64,000 nt of DNA from Blastochloris tepida (GTDB lineage Bacteria > Pseudomonadota > Alphaproteobacteria > Rhizobiales > Xanthobacteraceae), in assembly GCF_003966715.1 (NCBI RefSeq), contig NZ_AP018907.1, positions 918,001 through 982,000 of the forward strand, given 5' to 3'. The notes beneath the pieces were generated by a model. That model was not told where the DNA came from, ran no database searches, and saw nothing but the letters and a program-made list of their open reading frames with translations. Each line of letters begins with the position of its first letter. Within the stretch, counting starts at the first letter, position 1. This document shows, in pieces, positions 35,737-45,679 of this stretch. The position numbers and the translations under genes are program-made.

Positions 35737-36687
35737 ATGAGCACCAGTCCGGAACACGCCCCGGCCATGGGCGGGCATGACCACGTCTTTCTCGGCGAGA
35801 GTCACGCCCGCAACGAGCGCCGCACCTGGTTCGTCATCGCATTGACCGCCACCATGATGGTGGTGGAGATCGCCGCCGGGCACGTGTTCGGCTCCATGGC
35901 GCTGATCGCCGACGGCTGGCACATGTCCACCCACGCCGCTGCCATGCTGATCGCCGCGCTCGCCTATCTGTATGCGCGCAAGAACGCCCGCAATCCCCGC
36001 TTCAGCTTCGGCACCGGCAAGCTCGGCGATCTCGCCGGCTTCGCCAGTGCCATCGTGCTGGCGCTGATCGCCCTGATGATCGGTTGGGAGAGCCTGCAGC
36101 GGCTCTATGCGCCGATTGCCATCGATTTTCCGCAGGCCATCACCGTTGCGGTGATCGGGCTTGCGGTGAACGTCGTCAGCGCGTGGCTGCTGCGCGGCGA
36201 GCATTCGCACGACCATGGCCACGAGCATGGACACGCGCACCACCATCATGACCATCATGGTGGCGACAACAATCTGCGTGCCGCCTACATGCACGTATTG
36301 GCGGACGCGCTGACCTCGGTGCTGGCGATCGTCGCGCTGATCGCGGGCAGCCTCTATGGTTGGCTGTGGCTGGACCCGGTGATGGGCATCGTCGGCGCGC
36401 TGGTCATCGCCCGCTGGTCGTGGGGCCTGATCCGCGACGCCGGCGGCGTGCTATTGGATTATGTGCCGCCGAGCGAGGACCTGCCGGACGAGATCCGCGC
36501 CGCACTTCATCGCGACGGCGATACGATCACCGATCTGCACGTCTGGCAGCTCGGCCCCGGCCACCATGGCGCGATCGTCGCCATATCCTCGGCGGCGCCG
36601 CTGCCGCCCTCGCACTATCGGCACAAGCTCAGGCACATCCACGACCTGTCGCACGTGACGATCGAGGTCGAGCCGGTGGTGCGTTGA
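35737..36687 (+). CDS. dmeF: Cation diffusion facilitator, DmeF-like Co/Ni exporter
   Basis: 316 aa. Six membrane segments in the CDF pattern, with metal-site motifs ALIADGWHMSTHAAAM and YMHVLADALTSVLAI (H-x3-D pairs). A His-rich cytoplasmic loop around residues 155-180 mixes His with Asp and Glu, and the N-terminus MGGHDHVFLGESHARNERRTW is diagnostic for the DmeF group, which exports cobalt and nickel in rhizobia. The usual DmeR regulator is not next to it. A C-terminal cytoplasmic domain is complete. ATG 35737 follows AGAGG at about 8 nt. Confidence 0.88.
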   Translation: MSTSPEHAPAMGGHDHVFLGESHARNERRTWFVIALTATMMVVEIAAGHVFGSMALIADGWHMSTHAAAMLIAALAYLYARKNARNPRFSFGTGKLGDLAGFASAIVLALIALMIGWESLQRLYAPIAIDFPQAITVAVIGLAVNVVSAWLLRGEHSHDHGHEHGHAHHHHDHHGGDNNLRAAYMHVLADALTSVLAIVALIAGSLYGWLWLDPVMGIVGALVIARWSWGLIRDAGGVLLDYVPPSEDLPDEIRAALHRDGDTITDLHVWQLGPGHHGAIVAISSAAPLPPSHYRHKLRHIHDLSHVTIEVEPVVR

Positions 36688-36775
36688 GAATCCTCAAGCG
36701 TTCCCGGCTGGTGTTGACGGACCGCCTTTGAACGGAACCAATAGGCGATCGCTGTCCCGCCAACGGGAGGCCCGT

Positions 36776-37045
36776 GTGCAGCCGTCGACCATTGCCGCAT
36801 TGGGACTGGCGGCCGGGATTGCCCTGTGGGGGACGTCGCCTGCCGAGGCGCGAGAGTACCCCTGGTGCCTTGAGGACCGCATGTTCGATGGCGGTTCCAT
36901 CCGGACCTGCGGGTTCATGACGCTGGATCAATGCGTCGCTATGCGGCCGTCCCCGGCAAGCGGCAACTGCTACCCCAATCCGGCGTTTCGCGGGTCCGCC
37001 GGCCACCAGCGGGCACGTCCTCGCAAGCACCGCGGCAAGCGCTGA
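36776..37045 (+). CDS. DUF3551 secreted small protein
   Basis: 89 aa. I start at the GTG 36776 because GGGAGG ends 5 nt before it; the ORF open from 36728 lacks such a site. A signal peptide (TIAALGLAAGIALWGTSPAEA) precedes the DUF3551 core: YPWCLEDR, TCGFMTLDQCVAM and CYPNPAF with four conserved cysteines. The C-terminus is basic. The family is nearly confined to Hyphomicrobiales and its function is unknown; it supports the taxonomic guess. Confidence 0.85.
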   Translation: MQPSTIAALGLAAGIALWGTSPAEAREYPWCLEDRMFDGGSIRTCGFMTLDQCVAMRPSPASGNCYPNPAFRGSAGHQRARPRKHRGKR

Positions 37046-37128
37046 GATCGGGCGAGCCGAACCTGCTGCTGCTGCGTCTTGCGGCGTGGCTGCTTCCGGT
37101 ATCCCGAGTCGAGCGACCGGAAGCGTCA

Positions 37129-39834
37129 TCAGGGCTCTGCCGGCCGATCCGGTGCCCGGCGGGGGATCAGAAGCCGCTGGTACAGCCAGCCGATCCCGAC
37201 CAGCACCACGCCGAGGCCGATGAACGACACCGCGCGCAGCACGCCTTCGAGGTCCGCCATGTCGGACAGGAACACCTTCAGCACAGTCAGCGTGATGAGC
37301 CCGGCCGAGGCGATACGGGCGGGCCGCGAGCCGCGCAGCAGCCCGATCAGCAGCAGCAGCAGGCCCGACACCAGCCACACCGCCGAGTAGGCGTACCATT
37401 CGCCATCTGAGATCGGTGCCGACTGCAAAAGGCCGATGAACGGACCGCGGAAGGCGAGCGCCACCTGCAGATTGACGTAGGCGAAACCGCAGGCGAAGGC
37501 GGTCGCTGCCAGCATCGCCCGCCACGACGCGGGCTGCCGGGCGCGGGTGGCAACATGAAGCAGGAGGAAGGCCACCGCCGGCGCGGCATAGCCGGGCAGC
37601 AAGCTGTTGAGCAGGAACCGCGGCTCGATCATCTTTCCGCTGAAAAGCGGATTCTCGGTGATGCCGAGCATCACCCACGCGCCGATCAACGCGACCAGGG
37701 TGATCGCCACCGCCGCTGCTGCGCGCAGCCTGCTCCCCGTGGCCGCCGCCATGCGTTCGAGCGTCGCCGCTATCACCGCCCAGGCGCTGACCTGCAGGCC
37801 TGCTTCGACCAGTCCGATCCGCGCCGCGTAGATGTTGCCCGCGTGGAGCGCGTGGCGGATCTCGAACGTCACCAGCAGGCAGACGAACAGGATGGCTGCG
37901 CTCTCGAAAAGCCGCGCGGGGATGTCGTCGCGCTGGCGGCGCAACTGGCGGGCTCCGAGCGCCATCGCCAGCGCCGGCACGCCGTAGCCCCACAGCAGCC
38001 AATTGAAGACGGGTGTGGCGCCGACATCGCTGCCCATGATGGCCGGATCCCAGGCGATGCGTCCCAGCAGCAGCGCGCCGAACGCACCGGCCACCCAACG
38101 CAGGAACGGATAGGGCCGCGATGCCGCGACGTGGGCCGCGGCCAGCGCCACCAATGCCAGCGCGACGGTGAGCCAGCCGCGCTCCAGGATCATGGTGGCG
38201 CCGAGCGCCAAAGTGGCGAGGCAGGCGGTGGCGAACACCGACGCGCAGGCGCGCGAGCCCGGCGTGCGCCGGCCGCGCAGCAGCCTCTCGGCGAGGCTGC
38301 CATAGAGCGCGGCCAAAGCCAGCGCTAGCGCCGTGAACGGTACACTCGCCAGGAATTCGGCGATGCGCCAATAGCAGGCGGCCAGCATGACCACCGGTGT
38401 TGCGGCCGCCGCCCCCGCCCACACGAGGGCGAACACGCCGCGCCGCCGGCGCGGGATGGCGGCGACGCCGGTGGCGAGCATCAACAGCGAGATGGCCGCG
38501 GCGAACGCCACGATCGGCTCGATCAGCACCGGCAGCGGCTCCGGCCCTCCCGCGGCGCCGGCCGGTGCCACCGTGGTGGCAAGATTGGGCTCGATCGCCC
38601 AGGCGAGCGTGACCGCCACCGCTAAAGCGGCGGCCAGCGGCACAATCAGCGTCGTGGCCTCGGCGCGCCAGGCGATCGCGAGACTGACGGCGATGGCGAT
38701 TGCGAGCAGGACCAGCGGCCCGGTGTCCATCGACGCGGTGACCGCATGGAGCGCCAATATCGCCACCAGCGCGGCCAGGGCGGCGGTGGAGAGGCCATCG
38801 GCGCGGTTTCCAGCCGCCGGTGGCCCGAACCAGAGACCCGGCACGATCAGCGCCGCGACCAGCGCGCCCTGCAGGATTGCGTGCAGCGCCAGCGTCCCGG
38901 TTGCCGGTCCGAATGGATCGGCGGCATAGCTGAGCCCCCATAGTGTCACCAGCACGGTAGCGCTGGTCGCCAGCCAGCGCCACAGCCGGACGCGGGCGAC
39001 GGCATAGGCCGCCGCGGTGATGCCGCCGAGGAAGGCGAACAGGCCGTAGGCATCGGGATCGGGCGTGGCGGTGAGGATCGGCGTGGCGTAGGCGGCGAGC
39101 GTGCCGATCGCGGCCAGGGCCGGGCCGTGCAGCAGGGCGGCGGCGATGGCCGCCACCGCCACGATGCCGAGCAGCAGGAAGGCCGTGGCCGGCGGCAGGA
39201 AACCGTAGAGCTCATAGGCGGCCCACACCGTGGCGTAGGCGCTGGCGGTGCCGGCGGCGGTGAGCATCGCCGGGACATAGGCCGCCGGCACTCCGGCAAA
39301 GCCGCTGGTGCGGTCCTGCCGGCGCAGCCGTTCGCCGACCGCGACCAGGAGGACCGAGAACAGCCCGCCCAGGGCGACGCGCGCGGCCGGACCGAGCAGG
39401 CCGGCTTCGATCGTGTACCGTACCAGGAATACGCCGCCGAGCGCCAGCGCCAGCCCGCCGGTCCACACCACCCAGCGCGTCCCGAACGCCTGCTCGATGT
39501 CGCCGACCTCGCCGGACGTTGCCGACTGCCCTGGAGGCTGCGTCGGCTGTACAGGCGGGGAGGGCGGCGGCGCAACGGCCTCGGCTTCGGGGATCGCTTC
39601 GGACGCGGCGGCCTCAACGGCAGCGATCTGCGGTACCTCCGCCGGCATCGGCTCCCGGGCCGCTTCTGGCGCCTCCAGCACCGGAGCGGCGGTTGCGCCG
39701 GCCGCAAGCCGCTGTTCCAGCTCCAGCACCCTTTGGGAGAGGCGGTTCACGCGCGCCAGAGCGATGATGGCGATCGCCGGAGTGACCAGGTAGAGGGCGC
39801 CGACCAGGAGCGCCAGGAGCCACAAGCCGTCCAC
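37129..39834 (-). CDS. DUF2339 polytopic membrane protein
   Basis: 901 aa from GTG 39834 (GGGAGAGG just upstream). One N-terminal membrane helix (LWLLALLVGALYLVTPAIAII) is followed by a short coiled coil (VNRLSQRVLELEQRL), a Pro/Glu-rich linker, and then some 24 or more hydrophobic segments, starting after the family motif FGTRWVVWTGGLALALGGVFLVRY. The family is widespread and of unknown function. Length is normal. Its stop converges on the DUF3551 gene with 83 bp between. A helical, Ala/Leu-rich protein of this size explains the long antisense frames on the other strand. Confidence 0.88.
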   Translation of the reverse strand: MDGLWLLALLVGALYLVTPAIAIIALARVNRLSQRVLELEQRLAAGATAAPVLEAPEAAREPMPAEVPQIAAVEAAASEAIPEAEAVAPPPSPPVQPTQPPGQSATSGEVGDIEQAFGTRWVVWTGGLALALGGVFLVRYTIEAGLLGPAARVALGGLFSVLLVAVGERLRRQDRTSGFAGVPAAYVPAMLTAAGTASAYATVWAAYELYGFLPPATAFLLLGIVAVAAIAAALLHGPALAAIGTLAAYATPILTATPDPDAYGLFAFLGGITAAAYAVARVRLWRWLATSATVLVTLWGLSYAADPFGPATGTLALHAILQGALVAALIVPGLWFGPPAAGNRADGLSTAALAALVAILALHAVTASMDTGPLVLLAIAIAVSLAIAWRAEATTLIVPLAAALAVAVTLAWAIEPNLATTVAPAGAAGGPEPLPVLIEPIVAFAAAISLLMLATGVAAIPRRRRGVFALVWAGAAAATPVVMLAACYWRIAEFLASVPFTALALALAALYGSLAERLLRGRRTPGSRACASVFATACLATLALGATMILERGWLTVALALVALAAAHVAASRPYPFLRWVAGAFGALLLGRIAWDPAIMGSDVGATPVFNWLLWGYGVPALAMALGARQLRRQRDDIPARLFESAAILFVCLLVTFEIRHALHAGNIYAARIGLVEAGLQVSAWAVIAATLERMAAATGSRLRAAAAVAITLVALIGAWVMLGITENPLFSGKMIEPRFLLNSLLPGYAAPAVAFLLLHVATRARQPASWRAMLAATAFACGFAYVNLQVALAFRGPFIGLLQSAPISDGEWYAYSAVWLVSGLLLLLIGLLRGSRPARIASAGLITLTVLKVFLSDMADLEGVLRAVSFIGLGVVLVGIGWLYQRLLIPRRAPDRPAEP

Positions 39835-40072
39835 GACACCTCTCCCTTTTCGCCGTTGCCGCCACCTCGGGCGTCCTCCGATGAAGGACGGGAATGTCAA
39901 CGGCACCATCGGAGCCATGACAATAGATGGCTCTGTGGCGGAGGGTTTCGAGAGGAGGAGGCGGGATCGCCTTGCCCCGCGGATCGCGCTTCGGAGACCG
40001 TCAGCAGATCCCGAGGTGCCGTCGCTTCATGACCGCACCGGCAAGACCGGCCGGTTATCTCCCGCCGCGCTC

Positions 40073-41848
40073 TCACGCCTCCACCCTGGGCTTCAGCACA
40101 CGCAGCAGCACGGCCGAGATCACGGTGCCCGCGACCAGGGCAATGATGTAGCCGCCGACATGTGTCACGGCGTTGGGGATCGGCAGCACGAAGATGCCGC
40201 CGTGCGGCACCTTCAACTCGGCGCCGACATACATCGAGATCATGCCGGCCGTCGCGGAGCCCGCGATCAAGGCTGGGATGACGCGGACCGGATCCTTGGC
40301 GGCGAAGGGGATGGCACCTTCGGTGATGAAGGAGATGCCGAGGAAGAAGGCGGCGTTGCCGGCCTCGCGTTCGTCCGGCGAGAAGCGGTCGGGGAACACC
40401 TTGGTGGCGAGCGCCAGCGCCAGCGGCGGGGTCATGCCGGCGGCCATGGCGGCGGCCATCGGGCCGTACACCGCGTTGTCGGCCGAGGCGATCAGGCCGG
40501 TCGCGAAGGTGTAGGCCGCCTTGTTGACCGGGCCGCCCATGTCGAACGCCATCATCGCGCCGATGATCCCGCCCAGCAGCACGGCGTTGGCGGTCTGCAT
40601 GGTCTTGAGCCAGGCGGTCATCGCCGCCAGCGCCGTGGCGACCGGCTGGCCGATGACGTAGATCATCAGCAGGCCGACAATGGCCGAGCCGAGCAGCGGC
40701 AGGACCAGGACCGGCTTCAGGCCGTCGAGATTGCGGCCGAGGTGGATGTTGTCGTTGAGCAGCTTGACGACATAGCCGGCGAGGAAGCCGGCGACGATGC
40801 CGCCGAGAAAGCCCGCGCCGATCATGCCGGCGAGCATGCCGCCGATGGCACCCGGCGCGATGCCCGGCCGGTCGGCGATCGAATAGGCGATGAAGCCGGC
40901 GAGCATCGGCACCATCAGCGCGAAACCGGCCTTGGCGCCGATGACGAACAGCGCATGGCCGAGCGTGTCCTTGTGGGCGTCGTCATAGACGTAGATGCCG
41001 CCCAGCGCGAAGGCGATGGCGATGAGCAGGCCACCGGCGATGACGAAGGGCAGCATGTAGCTGACGCCGGTCATCAGGTGCTTGTAGACGCCGCTGCGCT
41101 CGGTGGCGCGGGCGGACTTCTCGGCGGCCACCTGACCGGCGAGATCGGCGGAGACGGCAGCAGATCCCCCTTGGATCCGAGCCGCTTCGAAGGCGTGGGC
41201 GACCAGGGCCCTGCCGTCGCCGATCGCGGCCTTGGTGTTGGTCGAATAGACCGGCTTGCCGGCGAAGCGGGCGAGATCGACATTGGTGTCGGCGGCGATG
41301 ATGACGACATCGGCCGCCGCGATCTCATCGGCCGTCAGCGCGTTCTGGGCGCCGACCGAGCCCTGGGTCTCGACACGGACGGCGTGGCCCAGCGCCTTGG
41401 CGCCCTGCTCGATGCCCTCGGCCGCCATGAAAGTGTGGGCGATGCCGGTCGGGCAGGAGGTGATGGCGACGATCTTTCTGGTGCCGGTCTTCGCGCTGCC
41501 GCGCGCGGTGCCGGCCGCCGGGGAAGATGTCGCGGACGCGGTGACATCGGACAGCACGGCGCCGGGATCGGTGAGCACGGCGTCCAAGGTGACGTGCGCG
41601 GTCTTCTTGCCGGCGAAGCGTTCGTCGCCGGTGACATCGCCGATCAGGAGAACGGTGCCGGCGGCGGCGATCATCGCGGGCTCAAGGGTGCCGGTCACGG
41701 TGCTGCCGGCGTGCAGTTCGACGGCGAGTGGGCGGCCGAGCTTGGCGGCGGCCTTCTTCAGCGCCTCGGCGGCGAGCATTGCGAGGGTGGGGCGGTCGGT
41801 CGCGCCGACAACCGCGATCAAAGGCGACGTCAACGGCAACGGCGACAT
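40073..41848 (-). CDS. fruA: Fructose-specific PTS enzyme IIBC
   Basis: 591 aa. Domain order: a IIB-like domain lacking the cysteine (1-100), a linker, a IIB domain with the phosphorylated Cys132 ([12 protein letters not shown]), and a IIC membrane domain from about 238 with eight or more segments ([36 protein letters not shown]). It takes up fructose and releases fructose 1-phosphate into the cytoplasm. It is last in fruBKA, 83 bp after fruK. Length agrees with fructose permeases of Proteobacteria. Confidence 0.94.
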   Translation of the reverse strand: MSPLPLTSPLIAVVGATDRPTLAMLAAEALKKAAAKLGRPLAVELHAGSTVTGTLEPAMIAAAGTVLLIGDVTGDERFAGKKTAHVTLDAVLTDPGAVLSDVTASATSSPAAGTARGSAKTGTRKIVAITSCPTGIAHTFMAAEGIEQGAKALGHAVRVETQGSVGAQNALTADEIAAADVVIIAADTNVDLARFAGKPVYSTNTKAAIGDGRALVAHAFEAARIQGGSAAVSADLAGQVAAEKSARATERSGVYKHLMTGVSYMLPFVIAGGLLIAIAFALGGIYVYDDAHKDTLGHALFVIGAKAGFALMVPMLAGFIAYSIADRPGIAPGAIGGMLAGMIGAGFLGGIVAGFLAGYVVKLLNDNIHLGRNLDGLKPVLVLPLLGSAIVGLLMIYVIGQPVATALAAMTAWLKTMQTANAVLLGGIIGAMMAFDMGGPVNKAAYTFATGLIASADNAVYGPMAAAMAAGMTPPLALALATKVFPDRFSPDEREAGNAAFFLGISFITEGAIPFAAKDPVRVIPALIAGSATAGMISMYVGAELKVPHGGIFVLPIPNAVTHVGGYIIALVAGTVISAVLLRVLKPRVEA

Positions 41849-41931
41849 GGAGTCCTCCGGTTCGTTCGGTCCCGCGTTTGCTGCGGGTTGGGCGGTTCAT
41901 GTGGTTTCCGGCTGATCGAACGGAAGCCGTA

Positions 41932-42957
41932 TCAGATCAACGTCACGCTCACGGCGGCGGCGAGGCGTTCGATGTCTTCGGCCGGTCCGAGATAGGGGCC
42001 GATGCGATCGAGCTTCGAGGCCGCGAACGCGGTCGAGAGCCGGGCGATGCGCTCGATCGGCGCGTCTTCGATGAGCGCCGCGACGATGCCGGCCACCATG
42101 GCATCGCCGGCTCCGACCGTGGACAGCGCGGCCTTGGCCGGCAGGCGTGCTGCGAGCGCCGTCTCGCTGTCGACGAATAGCGCGCCCTCGGCGCCGCGCG
42201 AGACCACCACCAAAGCGAGGCCGCGGGCGAGCAGGGTGCGTGCCGCTTCGACGAGTTCGCCGGTGCCGGTGAGCGGGCGGCCGATCACCGCCTCCAGTTC
42301 GACATGGTTGGGCTTCACCGCATGGATCGGCACGTTGGCCTTGAGGGCCGCGGCGAGCGGCCCGCCGGAGGTGTCGAGCACGATGCGCGCCTCCCGACCG
42401 CGCAGGTCGGCAGCGAGCCGCGCCCAGGCCGTTTCGGGCAGCGTCTCGGGCAGCGAGCCGGCGAGCACCACTGGGCGGCCCGGCGCGACGGAGTCCATCA
42501 GCATCTTGCGCACGGCGTCGAAGGCGACGGCGGGAACCCGGAGGCCGGGCAGGTTGACGTCGGTGGTCTCGCCGCTGGTGCGGTCGGCGATCTTGATGTT
42601 GGTGCGGGTCTCGCCCGGGGTGCGCACGAAGCGGTCGGCAATGCCCTTGGCGGCGAAGAACTCGGCGAAGGTGCCGTCATTGGCGCGGCCGAGCACGCCG
42701 GTCGCAACGACGCGGATACCCCAATCGGCGAGGCAGCCGGCGACATTGATGCCCTTGCCGCCGCAGGTCGAGACGGCGGCGGTGGCGCGCTGCACGGTGC
42801 CGATGACGAAATGGTCGAGCGTGATGGTGAGATCGATCGCCGGATTGAGCGTCACCGTGACGACCTGGGGCGGCTGGACCTTGGGAGCCTCGGCCTTTGA
42901 GGCTTCGACCTTGGAGGTCTCGACGTCGGAATTTTCGACTTGGGGATCTTCGCTCAT
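41932..42957 (-). CDS. fruK: 1-Phosphofructokinase with N-terminal extension
   Basis: 341 aa. PfkB-fold sugar kinase that turns fructose 1-phosphate into fructose 1,6-bisphosphate. Motifs seen: VTLNPAIDLTI at the start of the fold, GGKGINVAG (sugar binding) and GAGDAMVAG with the catalytic Asp near residue 290. About 30 residues at the N-terminus form a repeated SKVEASKAEAPKV-like extension that most homologues lack. The ATG at 42957 overlaps the fruB stop as ATGA; a start inside the extension is conceivable but has no ribosome site. Confidence 0.92.
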   Translation of the reverse strand: MSEDPQVENSDVETSKVEASKAEAPKVQPPQVVTVTLNPAIDLTITLDHFVIGTVQRATAAVSTCGGKGINVAGCLADWGIRVVATGVLGRANDGTFAEFFAAKGIADRFVRTPGETRTNIKIADRTSGETTDVNLPGLRVPAVAFDAVRKMLMDSVAPGRPVVLAGSLPETLPETAWARLAADLRGREARIVLDTSGGPLAAALKANVPIHAVKPNHVELEAVIGRPLTGTGELVEAARTLLARGLALVVVSRGAEGALFVDSETALAARLPAKAALSTVGAGDAMVAGIVAALIEDAPIERIARLSTAFAASKLDRIGPYLGPAEDIERLAAAVSVTLI

Positions 42958-45512
42958 GGCCGCGCTCCGTCGAGGGCGCGGACGCGATCGGCGGTGTCCG
43001 CCGCCAAAGCCTCCGCCGCGAGGCGCTGCAGGTCGGAAAAGGTCGCGGAGCGCAGCCGCGCCTTGACGGCGGGCACGTCGCGCGGGGTCATCGACAGCTC
43101 GGTGACGCCGAGGCCGGCGAGCAGGCAGGCGCCGAACGGATCGCCGGCAATGCCGCCGCACACGCCGACCCAGCGGCCGTGGGCGGCCGCGCCCTTCACG
43201 GTGGCGGCAATCAGGCGCAGCACCGCCGGGTGGAGGCTGTCGGCCTCGGCGGCCAGATCCGGATGCTGGCGGTCGATGGCCAGCGCGTATTGGGTGAGGT
43301 CGTTGGTGCCGATCGAGAAGAAATCGACGTGCGCGGCGAAGACATCGGCGAGCACGGCTGCCGAAGGCACCTCGACCATGATGCCGAGCGGGACCTGCGG
43401 CGCATCAAGCTCGGCGCGGATGCGCTCGCAGATGGCGCGCAGCGCGACGATCTCCTGCAGCGAGGTGATCATCGGGAACATGATCGAGAGCTTCCGCCCC
43501 CCCTTCGCGGCGCGATAGAGCGCGCGCAGTTGCGGCTCGATCAGCTCGGGGCGGCGCAGCAAGAGACGCGCGCCGCGCACGCCGAGGAACGGGTTCGTCT
43601 CGTGCGGCAGATCGAGATGGGCGACCTGCTTGTCGCCGCCGATATCGAGGGCGCGTACGATCAGCGGCCGGTCGCCGAGCGCATCGAGCATGGCGGTGTA
43701 GATCGCGGCCTGCTCGTCCTCGGGCGGCGTTGCGTCGCGCTCCAGGAACAGGAACTCGGTGCGCATCAGGCCGACGCCCTCGGCACCGAGATCGAGGGCG
43801 AGGGCGACCTGATCGGGCGTGTTGGCGTTGGCGGCGATCTCGATGCGCTGGCCGTCGGTGGTGACGGCGGGTGCGGCGCGGTCCGCCGCCTCGCGTTGGC
43901 GGCGCTCGGCATCGGCTTTGATGCGGGCGCGGGCCGCCGCGATCGCCTCGTCATCGGGGTCGAGCCAGAGGCGGGCGCCGCCACCGTCGAGAATGGCGGT
44001 GGTGCCCTCGGCGACATCGAGCGCCGCGTCGCCGGCCGCGACCAGAGCCGGCAGGCCCAGCGTGCGGGCGAGGATGGCGGTGTGCGAGGTCGGGCCGCCG
44101 CGCGCGGTGACGAGGCCGACGATGCGGCTGGTGTCGAGGCCGACGGTGTCGGACGGCGTGAGGTCGTCGGCGATCAGGATCACCTCGCCGTCGGGAAGGG
44201 GCGCGTCGGTGGCGGCAAGATCCGGCACGAGATGGGCGAGCACCCGGTTGCCGACGTCGCGCAGATCGGCGGCGCGGGCGGCGAGCAGCGGATTGCCCAT
44301 GGCGGCGAGGCTGCTCGCGGTGCGGCTCACCGCCTCCTGCCACGCCCAGGCCGGGCCGTGGCCGTCGACCATGAGCTGGCAGGCGAGGGTGATGAGGTCG
44401 GTGTCGGCCAGGAACTCGGCCTGAGCCTTGAAGATGGTGGCCTCCGAGGCGCCGAGGCGGCGGGCGGTGTCGTCGGCCAGGACTGTGAGCTTCTGGCGGG
44501 TGGCGACGATCGCCTCGTCGAGCAGCCGGCCGGATTCGATGAGCGGCAGCGGCAGATCGGGCACCGCCACCTCGGCCGGCCGCAGCACGTGGACGCAGCC
44601 GATGGCGAGGCCGGGGGCGGCCGACATGCCGGGGATCGACGGCATGGGGGCGGGCGGCACCCAGCCCGCGGCGGCGGCGCCCGCGGCAGCCTTGGCCGCG
44701 GCCTTGGCGGCGTCGGTCTTCTCCTGGAGGGTGAGGCCGGTGATCGCGACCTTCATCGCGTCGAGCGCCTCGGCCGCGCCGTCGCCGTCCGCCGAGACGA
44801 CGATGCGGTCGCCGTTGCGGATGCCAAGCCGGAGCAGTGAGACGAGATTGCGAGGGTCGGCGACCTCGTCGCCGGCGCGGATCTGGATGCGGGCGCGGCT
44901 GCGGCGGGCGGTGTCGACCCAATGGGCGGCCGGGCGGGCGTGGAGGCCGCTCGGATAGTCGCAGATCCAGTCGAACCGGTTGGCGAGATCGATGGCCGGC
45001 GCGGACGGCGCGGACGTCTCCGCGGGGGCGCTGGTGAGCGCGGCAACGATCTCGCGGGCGTCGGTGGTGCGCGTCAGCGCGTCGAGCGCCGCCTCGTCCT
45101 GCAGCAGATTGGTGAGACGGCGCAGGACGGTGATGTGGGCGTCGGAGCGGGCCGCGATGGCGACGACGAGGTGGGCGGTCTGGCCCTCGTTCCAGGCGAC
45201 GCCGTCCGGAACCTGGAGGATGGCGAGGCCGTTCTCCCGGACAAGGTCGCGGTCCTCGACCATGCCATGGGGGATGACCACGCCGTGACCGAGGAAGGTG
45301 TTGGCCACTGCCTCGCGGCGCATCATCGAGTCGACATAGGCGGGGTCGATGCGGCCGCTGGCGACCAGCATCTGGGCGGCCTCGCGGATCGCCGCCTCCT
45401 TGGTGGCGGGGCGGGCAGCGAGGCGGACCAGTTCGGCCGACAGGATCGGGGCCGAGGCGGCTGCTGTCGCGCCGGGTGCGCTCGTGACGGTGGCGCTGGT
45501 GGCGTTGGCCAT
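42954..45512 (-). CDS. fruB: Multiphosphoryl transfer protein EIIA(Fru)-HPr-EI
   Basis: 852 aa from ATG 45512. Three fused PTS modules carry phosphate from PEP to FruA: a fructose EIIA domain with His82 (VVIPHGMVED), HPr with His191 (YPSGLHARPAAHW) and enzyme I with His477 (RGGPTSHTAILAR); the PEP-binding barrel follows (LMRTEFLFLERD, SIGTNDLTQYAL). An Ala-rich linker of about 20 residues joins HPr and EI. It is the first gene of fruBKA and lies under a LacI-type operator. The enzyme makes the system independent of general PTS proteins. Confidence 0.94.
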   Translation of the reverse strand: MANATSATVTSAPGATAAASAPILSAELVRLAARPATKEAAIREAAQMLVASGRIDPAYVDSMMRREAVANTFLGHGVVIPHGMVEDRDLVRENGLAILQVPDGVAWNEGQTAHLVVAIAARSDAHITVLRRLTNLLQDEAALDALTRTTDAREIVAALTSAPAETSAPSAPAIDLANRFDWICDYPSGLHARPAAHWVDTARRSRARIQIRAGDEVADPRNLVSLLRLGIRNGDRIVVSADGDGAAEALDAMKVAITGLTLQEKTDAAKAAAKAAAGAAAAGWVPPAPMPSIPGMSAAPGLAIGCVHVLRPAEVAVPDLPLPLIESGRLLDEAIVATRQKLTVLADDTARRLGASEATIFKAQAEFLADTDLITLACQLMVDGHGPAWAWQEAVSRTASSLAAMGNPLLAARAADLRDVGNRVLAHLVPDLAATDAPLPDGEVILIADDLTPSDTVGLDTSRIVGLVTARGGPTSHTAILARTLGLPALVAAGDAALDVAEGTTAILDGGGARLWLDPDDEAIAAARARIKADAERRQREAADRAAPAVTTDGQRIEIAANANTPDQVALALDLGAEGVGLMRTEFLFLERDATPPEDEQAAIYTAMLDALGDRPLIVRALDIGGDKQVAHLDLPHETNPFLGVRGARLLLRRPELIEPQLRALYRAAKGGRKLSIMFPMITSLQEIVALRAICERIRAELDAPQVPLGIMVEVPSAAVLADVFAAHVDFFSIGTNDLTQYALAIDRQHPDLAAEADSLHPAVLRLIAATVKGAAAHGRWVGVCGGIAGDPFGACLLAGLGVTELSMTPRDVPAVKARLRSATFSDLQRLAAEALAADTADRVRALDGARP

Positions 45513-45547
45513 GGACGACCCCTCCCGTGGGCTCATTGTTGAAACGG

Positions 45548-45576
45548 ATTTGAAAACGTTTTCACTCACCTGTCAA
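45548..45576 (-). promoter_or_regulatory. fruBKA promoter
   Basis: On the minus strand TTGACA (45576-45571) is followed by a 17-nt spacer and TCAAAT (45553-45548), a good sigma-70-type pair 36 bp before the fruB start. The FruR operator overlaps the spacer and -10 box, so binding should block RNA polymerase. Confidence 0.75.
45551..45564. promoter_or_regulatory. FruR operator in the fru promoter
   Basis: Perfect palindrome TGAAAACGTTTTCA, the typical CG-centred LacI-family site. It lies across the -10 box and spacer of the fruB promoter. A related site (45663-45676) precedes fruR. Confidence 0.8.
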
Positions 45577-45662
45577 CGGCCATCGCATTGCCAAGATGGA
45601 AATTTATTGTCAGTATTGATGTTGTGACGCGCTGCCCCCTGACGTTTCAGGGCCTATTGATT

Positions 45663-45676
45663 GGGAACGTTTTCAG
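45663..45676. promoter_or_regulatory. Second FruR site, autoregulatory
   Basis: GGGAACGTTTTCAG shares ACGTTTTCA with the fru operator; one half is imperfect. It ends 3 nt before the fruR ATG, so the fruR message has at most a very short leader if this site lies near the promoter start. A small hairpin CCCTGA-CGTT-TCAGGG lies at 45637-45652. Confidence 0.65.
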
Positions 45677-45679
45677 AAT

